This document shows, one piece after another, positions 1 through 6,127 of a stretch of 9,372 bases of DNA (positions are counted from its first letter, which is position 1; each line of letters begins with the position of its first letter). The notes under the pieces are model-generated. The model did no database searches. It saw nothing but the letters and a program-made list of their open reading frames with translations, and had not been told where the DNA came from. Source of the DNA: CAYJKB01 sp964370625 (GTDB taxonomy: Bacteria; Bacillota; Clostridia; Oscillospirales; Butyricicoccaceae). Position numbers and translations under genes: made by a program. The stretch covers positions 1 through 9,372 of the forward strand of contig CAYJKB010000062.1 in the NCBI GenBank assembly GCA_964370625.1, written 5' to 3'.

Positions 1-54
1 CAAGGTTTTGATATTTTTGAAAGAACTGCAAAAATCTTAAATCCGAATTATTAA
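1..54 (+). CDS. C-terminal end of an unidentified gene (partial)
   Basis: The frame starting at base 1 is open for 17 codons, reads QGFDIFERTAKILNPNY, and stops at TAA 52-54. A good terminator begins 8 bases later, which supports this being the real end of an upstream gene on the same strand. Seventeen residues are too few to identify a family. They do not resemble the C-terminus I would expect for a fumarase alpha subunit, the natural partner of the fumarase beta gene further on. Confidence 0.6.
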   Translation, partial: QGFDIFERTAKILNPNY

Positions 55-61
55 ATCGATT

Positions 62-99
62 AACCGATGTGATTTTTTATCATATCGGTTATTTTTTTT
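62..99 (+). terminator. Rho-independent terminator of the upstream gene
   Basis: AACCGATGTGAT (62-73) pairs with ATCATATCGGTT (79-90) as a 12-bp stem with one G-U pair and a 5-base T loop. A run of eight T follows at 92-99. This is a textbook intrinsic terminator, separating the upstream gene from the promoter at 120-148. Confidence 0.88.
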
Positions 100-119
100 A
101 ATTGCATGGTATTTTACTA

Positions 120-148
120 TTGAAATTTTGTCGATTTATCTATATAAT
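120..148 (+). promoter_or_regulatory. Sigma-A-type promoter of the DivIVA-like/fumarase operon
   Basis: TTGAAA (120-125) and TATAAT (143-148) are separated by exactly 17 bases: a perfect -10 box and a -35 box with one mismatch. Transcription should begin near base 155. That rules out the in-frame ATG at 102 as the gene start and supports ATG 183. Confidence 0.82.
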
Positions 149-182
149 TAATAATAAACAAATTTTTAAAAGGGGTGTTATT

Positions 183-1238
183 ATGAGTGAAGATAATGGA
201 TTATTTAGAGGTGCTGTTTTTGGTGGTTTTGAACGCAATGATGTAATGACGTATATCGAAGCAATGGCTGAAAGACATGAAAAAGAGAAATTTGTCCTTG
301 AAGAAAAATATAACAAAATAACAGAAGATAATAAAGTTAACCTTGAAAATGCTGAAAAATATAAAAAAGAAAATGAAAAGCTATTAAAACAAATAGCTGA
401 TAATTCATCCAAAAATGTAAGTTGTGAAGAATTAGATAAAGCACTTGCAGATATTGAGGAAGCAAAAAAAGCATCAGAACTTGTTGCAAAACAATTAGAA
501 GATGAAAAAATGAAAAATTCTAATATTCATAGAGAACTTTCTGAATTACGTTCAGAATATAGTTTATACAAAGAAAAAAATGAATCTAGTATTGCTGAAA
601 TTGATGCTTTAAGAAAAAAAGTTGAAGATGCTCGTAATTTAAAAGAAGCTTTAGCAGATATTGAAATTGATGCACATAAACGTGCTTCTGAAATTGAGGG
701 GAAAGCAAAAGCTACAGCTACAGAGCTTGAAAATAAAGCAAAAGCTGTACTAGCAGATGCTGAAAAAGTTGCAACTGCAAGAGCTGAAGAAATTCTAACT
801 AAAGCGAAAACAAATGCTAAAACACTTGAAGAAACTACAAGAGAAAATGCAAGAAAACTTGAAGAAGTTGCAAGAACAAAAGCTAATACAATTTCACAAC
901 ATGCTAATGAATATCTAGCAACTATTAAAAATCAAATCCAAGATACATTTTTAGAATATGCAGAAGAAATTGAAAACATTGAAAAACAAGTTGAAGCTAT
1001 TAAGCTTGGTGGAAAAGAAATTTTAGCAAGCTTTGAACAGGCAGTAAAAAATGTGAATTCATTGGAAGCGAAGGTGTTGCAGAAAAAAGTGTTTCCAGAG
1101 CAAGAGAAAGAATATAGCAAACATGGTGATAGTGCGAAAAATGAACACAAGCCTAATGGGACTCATCAAAACGCTCCGCACACAACACCACACAATACAC
1201 CACACGCAATGCAACAAAACAACAATTTCAAAAAATAA
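183..1238 (+). CDS. DivIVA-like coiled-coil protein with hendecad repeats
   Basis: A 351-residue, probably cytoplasmic scaffold protein related to DivIVA/GpsB by its N-terminus. Residues 12-28 read VFGGFERNDVMTYIEAM, which fits the F-x-GF/Y-x-xx-DV-xx-YI/FL signature of DivIVA N-terminal domains. In that family this part forms the membrane- or partner-binding dimer head. Residues about 25-290 are almost continuous charged coiled coil with no membrane segment. Within it, residues 164-251 form eight consecutive 11-residue repeats with Ala at positions 1 and 5 and Ile/Leu at position 8. The last 30 residues are a His/Pro/Thr/Asn-rich low-complexity tail. The start is ATG 183: AGGGG (171-175) lies 7 bases upstream, and the earlier in-frame ATG at 102 precedes the predicted transcription start. 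It shares an operon with the fumarase beta gene 23 bases downstream. A role in cell-pole or division-site organisation is inferred from family only; the coiled coil could also match other long helical proteins. Confidence 0.75.
   Translation: MSEDNGLFRGAVFGGFERNDVMTYIEAMAERHEKEKFVLEEKYNKITEDNKVNLENAEKYKKENEKLLKQIADNSSKNVSCEELDKALADIEEAKKASELVAKQLEDEKMKNSNIHRELSELRSEYSLYKEKNESSIAEIDALRKKVEDARNLKEALADIEIDAHKRASEIEGKAKATATELENKAKAVLADAEKVATARAEEILTKAKTNAKTLEETTRENARKLEEVARTKANTISQHANEYLATIKNQIQDTFLEYAEEIENIEKQVEAIKLGGKEILASFEQAVKNVNSLEAKVLQKKVFPEQEKEYSKHGDSAKNEHKPNGTHQNAPHTTPHNTPHAMQQNNNFKK
672..935 (+). repeat. Eight 33-bp units encoding hendecad (11-residue) repeats
   Basis: Codons 164-251 of the DivIVA-like protein divide without gaps into eight 11-residue units: AHKRASEIEGK, AKATATELENK, AKAVLADAEKV, ATARAEEILTK, AKTNAKTLEET, TRENARKLEEV, ARTKANTISQH, ANEYLATIKNQ. 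Position 1 is Ala in seven of eight, position 5 is Ala in six and Leu in two, and position 8 is Ile or Leu in seven. The repeat is visible in the protein but degenerate in the DNA, so it is old. Hendecads are known to give coiled coils that are nearly straight or slightly right-handed. Confidence 0.8.
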
Positions 1239-1261
1239 ACACCAGAATGAACGGAGAAAAT

Positions 1262-1822
1262 ATGGCACATTACGACATACAAACAGATATGCTTTGCGAT
1301 TATATTCAAAAATTAAAAACAGGGGACACTGTATCTTTGTCAGGCTATATTTATACAGCAAGAGACGCAGCACACAAAAAAATTGTTGAGGCAATTAAAA
1401 ATGGTGACAAATTGCCATTTAATCTTCAAGGTGCAGCAATTTATTATGCAGGGCCTACACCAGAAGCACCTGGACAAATTATAGGCTCTTGTGGACCTAC
1501 CACAGCGGGAAGGATGGATATTTTTTCGCCCTTGTTAATTAGTGAAGGGCTGACATGTATGATTGGAAAAGGCGTAAGAAATGAAAGTGTACATGAAGCT
1601 ATGAAAGAACATGGATGTGTCTATCTTGCAGCTGTAGGTGGAGCTGGAGCTATAATTTCTGAATGTGTGAAACAATTAGAAGTAATCGCTTATGATGAAT
1701 TAGGTTGTGAATCTGTAAAAAAACTTAAGATTGAAAACTTTCCGGCTATTGTTGCTATGGATGTTTTTGGCGGAAATATTTACAAGCAAGGTGTGCTTGA
1801 TTGGCAAAATAAAAATAATTAA
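1262..1822 (+). CDS. fumB: Class I fumarate hydratase, beta (C-terminal) subunit
   Basis: A 186-residue Fe-S hydro-lyase beta subunit (fumarase/tartrate dehydratase C-terminal family). Joined to the [4Fe-4S] alpha subunit it interconverts fumarate and L-malate in the cytoplasm. Family motifs are YTARDAAHKK (residues 31-40), GSCGPTTAGRMD (75-86), IGKG (101-104) and the glycine-rich GGAGA (126-130). Length is normal for a separate beta subunit of a two-subunit anaerobic enzyme. I chose ATG 1262 because GGAG (1253-1256) lies 5 bases before it; ATG 1247, in frame, would put that site inside the gene. It follows the DivIVA-like gene by 23 bases, so the two are probably cotranscribed. The alpha gene, usually immediately upstream, is not in the window. 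The beta subunit of L-tartrate dehydratase is a close relative and cannot be fully excluded. The symbol is used in the sense of the two-subunit enzyme, not the fused E. coli FumB. Confidence 0.88.
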   Translation: MAHYDIQTDMLCDYIQKLKTGDTVSLSGYIYTARDAAHKKIVEAIKNGDKLPFNLQGAAIYYAGPTPEAPGQIIGSCGPTTAGRMDIFSPLLISEGLTCMIGKGVRNESVHEAMKEHGCVYLAAVGGAGAIISECVKQLEVIAYDELGCESVKKLKIENFPAIVAMDVFGGNIYKQGVLDWQNKNN

Positions 1823-1834
1823 TTTTATATCAAA

Positions 1835-1865
1835 AGGGGATGTGATGAATTTCATCGCATCCCCT
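1835..1865. terminator. Strong hairpin after fumarase beta, probable terminator
   Basis: AGGGGATGTGATGA (1835-1848) pairs with TCATCGCATCCCCT (1852-1865) as a 14-bp stem with one U-G pair and a 3-base loop, 12 bases after the fumarase stop codon. The plus-strand continuation is AAAACGAG, not a T run, so this is not a canonical intrinsic terminator in the direction of the operon. On the minus strand four T follow, TTTTG. It could stop transcription weakly, or protect the 3' end of the fumarase mRNA. Confidence 0.6.
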
Positions 1866-1947
1866 AAAACGAGTTACCAGTTGTTTTAAATTTTCTTTAA
1901 ATGATATAAAAATAATATAATAGGCTGAATTTATTTGTATACTAAAC

Positions 1948-1977
1948 TTGATAAAAGTACACATTAAAGCCTATATT
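1948..1977 (+). promoter_or_regulatory. Weak candidate upstream promoter
   Basis: TTGATA (1948-1953) and TATATT (1972-1977) are separated by 18 bases. Each box is close to consensus, but in DNA this AT-rich such pairs arise by chance. If used, its transcript would run into the T-tailed hairpin at 1996-2038 before reaching the hydrogenase gene. Confidence 0.3.
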
Positions 1978-1995
1978 GGTAAGTTTTAACTAACT

Positions 1996-2038
1996 AAAAA
2001 GCGAAACAAATAAATAAGTGCAAAACTTAGCTTTTTTT
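1996..2038 (+). terminator. T-tailed hairpin in the hydrogenase upstream region (possible attenuator)
   Basis: TAAGT (2015-2019) and ACTTA (2025-2029) pair around a GCAAA loop. The stem can continue with AAAAAGC (1996-2002) pairing to GCTTTTT (2030-2036) if the 12 bases at 2003-2014 bulge out. Seven T run from 2032 to 2038. The layout resembles an intrinsic terminator or attenuator, but the stem is AT-rich and weak, so this is a tentative call. Confidence 0.35.
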
Positions 2039-2075
2039 AGACTATTTTTTGGCATAAATTACATCGCTAGAATGA

Positions 2076-2104
2076 TTGACTTTAATGTGAAATTAATATA
2101 GAAT
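2076..2104 (+). promoter_or_regulatory. Sigma-A-type promoter of the hydrogenase gene
   Basis: TTGACT (2076-2081) and TAGAAT (2099-2104) are 17 bases apart, each with one mismatch to consensus. Transcription should begin near base 2111, giving a 5' leader of only about 34 bases before the GTG start. The in-frame ATG at 2109 sits at the expected transcript start and so cannot be the translation start. Confidence 0.78.
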
Positions 2105-2131
2105 TATAATGTTAAAAAATTATCAAAACAT

Positions 2132-2136
2132 GGAGG
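2132..2136 (+). promoter_or_regulatory. Ribosome binding site fixing the GTG start of the hydrogenase
   Basis: GGAGG at 2132-2136 lies 8 bases before GTG 2145. It overlaps the in-frame ATG at 2130, which therefore cannot be the start. Confidence 0.85.
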
Positions 2137-2144
2137 TTTGTTTA

Positions 2145-3602
2145 GTGAGTAATTCTGATGAATTAAAGTATCCAAGAAAACTTGAAACCAATGTACATAA
2201 AATCAAATATAAGGTGCTGCGTTCGGTGACAAGACGTGCTTTTGATGGACATATTATGGAATCATATTATGAAATTCCAAAAGAAATAACTCCTGGCCCT
2301 CGTGCTAGTGTTAGATGTTGTATTTATAAAGAACGTGCAGTTACACAAGAACGTGTAAAACTTGCAATGGGAGGAAATCCGAAAAATCCTAGCATTATTG
2401 AAGTAATTGATATTGCATGTGATGAATGCCCAGTAGATAGATTTACAGTTACACCTTCGTGTAGACGCTGTATAGCAAGCAGATGTATTACAGTATGTCC
2501 TAAAAATGCTATTACAAAAGATAGACGAGGTAATGCAGTAATAGATATTGATTTATGTATTGAATGCGGACGATGTGAAAAAGTATGTCCATTTGGTGCA
2601 ATTACAGAAAATATTAGACCATGTGAGCGCAGTTGTAAAATTGGTGCAATTAGCATGAATGCAGAAAAAAAAGCAACGATTGATCCAGAAAAATGTATTA
2701 CATGCGGAGCATGTGCCTTCCAATGTCCATTTGGTGCAATTGGGGATAAAAGCTATGTTTTAGATGCTGTGAATATTATAAAAGATAGCAATGAAGGGAA
2801 AAACTATAAAGTAGTTGCTATTGTAGCCCCTGCCATCGCTTCTCAGTTTACTTATGCAAAAATGGGACAAGTAGTATCAGCTATCAAAAAAATGGGCATA
2901 CACGACGTTGTAGAAGCTGCTGCTGGTGCTGATATGGTAACGATTAAAGAAGCTGATGAATTACTTGAAAAAGGATTTTTGACATCATCATGTTGTCCTG
3001 CTTTCGTAAAATATATCAAAACTTATATGCCACAAATGGCTGAACATATCTCACATAACTTATCTCCGATGGCAGAAATCGGGAGATATTTAAAGCTTAA
3101 ATCCAAAGAAAATATTAAAACTATCTTCATAGGTCCGTGTATGGCGAAAAAAGAAGAACGTCTTAGAAGCTCGGTTGAAGATTGGGTTGACTGCGTTCTT
3201 ACATTTGAAGAACTTCAAGCAATGCTTGATGGATTAGAAATTTTTCCAGAAGATATGGAAGAAGATTCAATCAATGATGCATCTATTTTTGGTAGAATTT
3301 TTGCTAGAAGTGGTGGTTTGTCAGAAGCTGTACAAGCAATACTTAAAGAAAAAGGTGTAGAAAAAGAAGTTCGTACACTTGCATGTGATGGTATTGAGCA
3401 ATGTAAAATTGCATTACTTAAAGCATCTAAAAATGCACTTGATGCAGACTTTATTGAAGGTATGGCTTGTAGTGGGGGATGTATTGGTGGCCCTGTAAAC
3501 GTAGTTCATGAGCCACGAAATAAAATGCATGTAGATAAATTTAGTAAAGAAGCCAACCAAAGCATCTTAGATTCAATCAACAATTATAAAGTTCGTATGT
3601 AA
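2145..3602 (+). CDS. [FeFe] hydrogenase, group B (B1/B3-like), ferredoxin-linked
   Basis: A 485-residue cytoplasmic iron-sulfur enzyme expected to interconvert protons and H2 using ferredoxin-like electron donors. The N-terminal part is rich in cysteine: RCCIYKERA, CDEC (C92, C95), C106/C109/C114/C118, and two ferredoxin-type motifs (C138/C141/C144/C148 and C184/C187/C190/C194) with an extra pair at C160/C164. The catalytic domain has all three H-cluster loops: TSSCCPAF (280-287, C283/C284), GPCMAKKEE (C332), and MACSGGCIGGP (C442, C446). GPC replaces the MPC of group A enzymes, and the last loop ends GGP rather than GGG. With the RCCIYKERA and IACDECPV motifs, this fits the group B family. 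The start is GTG 2145, set by GGAGG 8 bases upstream and by the promoter position. It is monocistronic, with its own promoter and terminator. The HydE/F/G maturases it needs are not in the window. The true physiological direction cannot be read from sequence. Confidence 0.9.
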   Translation: MSNSDELKYPRKLETNVHKIKYKVLRSVTRRAFDGHIMESYYEIPKEITPGPRASVRCCIYKERAVTQERVKLAMGGNPKNPSIIEVIDIACDECPVDRFTVTPSCRRCIASRCITVCPKNAITKDRRGNAVIDIDLCIECGRCEKVCPFGAITENIRPCERSCKIGAISMNAEKKATIDPEKCITCGACAFQCPFGAIGDKSYVLDAVNIIKDSNEGKNYKVVAIVAPAIASQFTYAKMGQVVSAIKKMGIHDVVEAAAGADMVTIKEADELLEKGFLTSSCCPAFVKYIKTYMPQMAEHISHNLSPMAEIGRYLKLKSKENIKTIFIGPCMAKKEERLRSSVEDWVDCVLTFEELQAMLDGLEIFPEDMEEDSINDASIFGRIFARSGGLSEAVQAILKEKGVEKEVRTLACDGIEQCKIALLKASKNALDADFIEGMACSGGCIGGPVNVVHEPRNKMHVDKFSKEANQSILDSINNYKVRM

Positions 3603-3608
3603 AAAGAT

Positions 3609-3647
3609 GGGCTGTGACGAAAATTATCATTTCGTTACAGCCCTTTT
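3609..3647. terminator. Probable bidirectional terminator between converging genes
   Basis: GGGCTGTGACGAAA (3609-3622) pairs with TTTCGTTACAGCCC (3630-3643) as a 14-bp stem with one G-U pair and a 7-base loop. Four T follow on the plus strand (3644-3647). On the minus strand the stem is followed by ATCTTTTT. It starts 6 bases after the hydrogenase stop and lies just beyond the end of the leftward rlmD gene, so it can serve both. Confidence 0.85.
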
Positions 3648-3668
3648 CTATATTTAATAGTGGATTTA

Positions 3669-5033
3669 TTATTCAGCAGTACAAACTAAACTTACTACCG
3701 TCTCAACGTGATGTGTTCTTGGGAACAAGTCAAATGCTTTGTATTTTTCAAGAGTATATCCTTTTTCGGTTAAAATCGCAACATCACGTGCAAGTGTTGC
3801 AGGATCACAAGATACATAAACAATTTTTTTAGGTGACATTTCACAAATTGCATCAATAGCTGTAACATCAAGACCTTTTCTAGGTGGGTCAACCACAACT
3901 ACATCAGGGACAATATCTTCCTCTATAATCATTTGAGCACCCTGAGTTGCATCTGCACAAATAAAGCTTACATTTTCAATATTATTTAATTTTGCATTAT
4001 CTTTTGCATTTTGAACTGCTCGATTTACAATTTCAATACCATAAACTTCACTTGCATGTTTAGCTAAAGCAAGTGAAATAGTACCAGCACCACAAAATAG
4101 TTCTACAACTGTTTCACTACCTTTTAAATCTGTAAAATCAATTGCACATTGGTATAATTTTTCAGCTTGTGATCTATTCACTTGATAAAAAGCTGCAGGA
4201 GAAATTTTAAATTTATTTCCACATAGCTCATCTTCCATATAATCATTACCATATAAAGTAAAGTATTTATCACCTAAAACTTTATTAGTTGTGTCACGAT
4301 TAACATTCACAACAATACCACATAGCATTGGGAATTTTTCAACTAGTTCTTCAGTAATTTCAGAAGCATATTTCATTAAATTACGTGTTGCTATAATAGT
4401 TAATAAAATTTGACCAGTAACATCAGAAATACGCACATAAATATGACGAATAACACCAGTTTTTTGCACTTTATCATATGGACGGATACCTAAACGTTCT
4501 AAAATCTCACATGTAGCTTTAGTGATTTTATCAGAAATTTCAGGAAGAATATGACATCTAGTACATGGAACAATATCATTTGAGTTTTTGCGATAAAATC
4601 CAAAAATCATATCAAGCCCATCTTGACCTACAGGATATTGAGCTTTATTTCGATATTCTAATACTTTTTCACTACCGATAACTTCAACTTCTTCAAGGTT
4701 AATTCTTGCAATTTTTCTAAAAGCTGAAACTACTTTTTCTTGCTTTGCACGAAGTTCTTCTTCATAGCTCATATGGAAATAAGAACATCCACCACACTTT
4801 TCTGAAATATCACAAATAGGCTCTATTCTGTCAGGTGAAGGTGTGATAATATTAACTAATCGACCGAAAGACACATTTTTAGTAACTTTAAGCACTTTGA
4901 AAGTACATTTATCATGTACAACTGTATTTGGTATAAAAACTACTTTATCACCAATTCTGCAAACACCATCACCATCACTTGTATAACCTGTGATTACTCC
5001 TTGGTATTCTTCATTTTTTTTAAGTTCATTCAT
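3669..5033 (-). CDS. rlmD: 23S rRNA (uracil-C5)-methyltransferase RlmD/RlmCD
   Basis: A 454-residue SAM-dependent RNA methyltransferase of the TrmA/RumA family. In this family E. coli RlmD makes m5U1939, and the Bacillus enzyme RlmCD makes both m5U747 and m5U1939. The N-terminal region (about 1-62) fits a TRAM RNA-binding domain. Cysteines C74, C80 and C83 (C-x5-C-x2-C), with C157 or C160 as the fourth, match the family's [4Fe-4S] site. The methyltransferase domain has the SAM motif ELFCGAGTISLALA (311-324), DPPRKGLD (382-389), the nucleophile C409 in SCDPATLARD, and the probable base E444 in FPRTHHVET. All key residues are present and the length is normal. The start is ATG at 5033 with GAGGAG (complement of 5041-5046) 7 bases before it. 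It lies 14 bases after the RsiV-like gene and is probably cotranscribed with it. Sequence alone does not say whether it modifies one site or two. Confidence 0.93.
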   Translation of the reverse strand: MNELKKNEEYQGVITGYTSDGDGVCRIGDKVVFIPNTVVHDKCTFKVLKVTKNVSFGRLVNIITPSPDRIEPICDISEKCGGCSYFHMSYEEELRAKQEKVVSAFRKIARINLEEVEVIGSEKVLEYRNKAQYPVGQDGLDMIFGFYRKNSNDIVPCTRCHILPEISDKITKATCEILERLGIRPYDKVQKTGVIRHIYVRISDVTGQILLTIIATRNLMKYASEITEELVEKFPMLCGIVVNVNRDTTNKVLGDKYFTLYGNDYMEDELCGNKFKISPAAFYQVNRSQAEKLYQCAIDFTDLKGSETVVELFCGAGTISLALAKHASEVYGIEIVNRAVQNAKDNAKLNNIENVSFICADATQGAQMIIEEDIVPDVVVVDPPRKGLDVTAIDAICEMSPKKIVYVSCDPATLARDVAILTEKGYTLEKYKAFDLFPRTHHVETVVSLVCTAE

Positions 5034-5047
5034 ATTTTTTCTCCTCT

Positions 5048-5923
5048 TTAGGGTGTAATTTTAAATTCTTCTGCTAATATATCTTGTAAATCTGAAAGTG
5101 GAAATTCAAAAGTCGGAATTCCTGTAACTCCTGGTGCAATTGAATAAGGTTCAAAGAATAACACTAAACTGTCTCCAGTAAAATAAAAATCTTGTGGGTT
5201 AAACGCTTGTTCTATCGCCTCTAAATTAATTGATAATTCAAAAAAACTATCGGAACTTTGCTCCATTTTGTTTAGTATTTCAGCAAATAAGACTGCATTA
5301 TATTCCTCGGCTGATACAGAGAAAATATCACTAAATAATAAATATGCACCGTTTGCTGTTAAAAAAGTTTGAGCGTTTATATTACTATTAGACTTAGGAC
5401 CGCCAAAAAAGTCAGTGAATGTCATTACAACCGAAATTTTTGTTTCATCATTTGCGGTTACTTCAAAATCTTCAAAATAAGTATATGGAAGCATAGCAGT
5501 AGTACCTGTTTCAAGTGATTTTTCATAATCTTGTTTTGCATAAGTATGCAGACTATCTTCGCTGTAAATTTCAAAATCAGCACGTATATCATCAAAATAT
5601 AGATTGATAGTTTCTAGTGTTTCATCAGATAAACCACTTGTAAATTTTGGTATATCAATCGAGCTTTGTGCAAGCAACGTTCCGTCCTCATGCATATAAT
5701 CAAATTCTGTGAGGTTGGAAATAAAAGTCGCTCCATCTTGTAACGGTGGCTCTGGCTCAGGGTCTGGAATAGGTTCTGTGTCTGGCTGTACGGGGTCTGT
5801 AACTGGTGGGGGAGCGGGTTCTACAGGGTCTGTGTCTGTTGTAGGTTTTGCAAGCAAAAATATGTAAGCTATAATGGCTATTATTAAAACAACTAATGAA
5901 ATGCGTATCAATAATTTTTTCAA
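5048..5923 (-). CDS. Membrane-anchored RsiV-like (DUF4163/DUF3298) protein
   Basis: A 291-residue protein with short positive N-terminus (KKLLIR), one hydrophobic helix (about residues 7-25), a Pro/Asp/Glu/Thr-rich linker (about 27-63), and a globular domain predicted outside the membrane. The C-terminus carries the DUF3298 signature: FYFTGDSLVLFFEPYSIAPG (residues 247-266), then GIPTFEFPLSDL. This family includes the extracytoplasmic part of RsiV, the Bacillus anti-sigma factor that binds lysozyme. This protein has no cytoplasmic anti-sigma domain and no adjacent sigma factor gene, so I call it RsiV-like only in its outer domain. There is no lipobox cysteine. The start is TTG 5923: AGGAGG sits 7 bases before it, whereas ATG 5959 lies upstream of that site. 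It is the first gene of a leftward pair with rlmD. The function is unknown; ligand binding at the cell surface is plausible. Confidence 0.75.
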   Translation of the reverse strand: MKKLLIRISLVVLIIAIIAYIFLLAKPTTDTDPVEPAPPPVTDPVQPDTEPIPDPEPEPPLQDGATFISNLTEFDYMHEDGTLLAQSSIDIPKFTSGLSDETLETINLYFDDIRADFEIYSEDSLHTYAKQDYEKSLETGTTAMLPYTYFEDFEVTANDETKISVVMTFTDFFGGPKSNSNINAQTFLTANGAYLLFSDIFSVSAEEYNAVLFAEILNKMEQSSDSFFELSINLEAIEQAFNPQDFYFTGDSLVLFFEPYSIAPGVTGIPTFEFPLSDLQDILAEEFKITP

Positions 5924-5930
5924 AATATTA

Positions 5931-5936
5931 CCTCCT
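5931..5936 (-). promoter_or_regulatory. Ribosome binding site fixing the TTG start of the RsiV-like gene
   Basis: The complement of 5931-5936 reads AGGAGG. It is 7 bases from TTG 5923 on the minus strand and lies inside the frame that would begin at ATG 5959. This makes the rare TTG start much more likely. Confidence 0.8.
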
Positions 5937-5969
5937 TTTTTACCGTATATTAAAATCATTATGTAAATA

Positions 5970-5999
5970 ATTGTATTTTAATTACATTTAGATGCACAA
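5970..5999 (-). promoter_or_regulatory. Weak candidate promoter for the RsiV-like/rlmD pair
   Basis: On the minus strand, TTGTGC (complement of 5994-5999) is followed after 18 bases by TACAAT (complement of 5970-5975). The -10 box is good and the -35 box poor. The -35 box overlaps a small inverted repeat, ATGCA-CAA-TGCAT (5992-6004), which could be an operator or chance. Confidence 0.35.
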
Positions 6000-6087
6000 T
6001 GCATAAATTTCTAATCATATTATTGTAACACAAAAAGTTATCTATGAATAGTCTAATGATGAAATATAAATAATTTTCTTAAATTAG

Positions 6088-6116
6088 TTGACAATATCGA
6101 TATTCGATGTTATATT
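6088..6116 (+). promoter_or_regulatory. Sigma-A-type promoter of the padR-DUF2812 operon
   Basis: A perfect TTGACA (6088-6093) is followed after 17 bases by TATATT (6111-6116, one mismatch). Transcription should start near base 6123. The spacer contains one palindromic site (6095-6109) and a second copy lies just after the start (6128-6142), so the promoter appears built for repression. Confidence 0.88.
6095..6109 (+). promoter_or_regulatory. Putative PadR operator, copy 1 (promoter spacer)
   Basis: TATCGATATTCGATG lies between the -35 and -10 boxes. It matches the more perfect copy at 6128-6142 at 12 of 15 positions. A repressor bound here would block RNA polymerase directly. The link to the PadR protein encoded just downstream is inference from position and the family habit of autoregulation. 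Confidence 0.6.
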
Positions 6117-6127
6117 GAAAATAGAAA

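Larger units (their letters stand above)
1823..2144. other. Intergenic region between fumarase beta and hydrogenase genes
   Basis: About 320 very AT-rich bases without a convincing gene. In order it holds a strong hairpin just after the fumarase stop, a weak candidate promoter (1948-1977), a hairpin ending in seven T (1996-2038), the strong hydrogenase promoter (2076-2104) and the hydrogenase ribosome binding site (2132-2136). A 7-bp inverted repeat, ATAGGCT (1920-1926) and AGCCTAT (1968-1974), is separated by 41 bases and may be chance. I see no known riboswitch class and no tRNA. Confidence 0.7.

Noticed and set aside
102..182. N-terminal extension of the DivIVA-like protein from ATG 102
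   Set aside because: It lies upstream of the predicted transcription start near 155 and has no ribosome binding site; ATG 183 has AGGGG at the right distance.
1059..1394. Open frames on both strands across the DivIVA-like/fumarase junction
   Set aside because: They overlap two well-supported genes in other frames and their translations show no family features or ribosome binding sites.
2109..2144. N-terminal extension of the hydrogenase from ATG 2109 or ATG 2130
   Set aside because: ATG 2109 sits at the expected transcript start and ATG 2130 overlaps the GGAGG site; GTG 2145 is properly spaced from it.
2324..2656. Open frame of 110 codons on the minus strand inside the hydrogenase gene
   Set aside because: It lies opposite the conserved cysteine-rich region, has no recognisable motif and is best explained as a shadow of that gene.
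3614..3832. Open frame of 72 codons on the plus strand after the hydrogenase gene
   Set aside because: It begins in the terminator hairpin and runs antisense through the conserved C-terminus of rlmD.
5048..5923. Calling the RsiV-like protein an anti-sigma factor
   Set aside because: It has only a few residues before the membrane helix, so no cytoplasmic sigma-binding domain, and no sigma factor gene is next to it.
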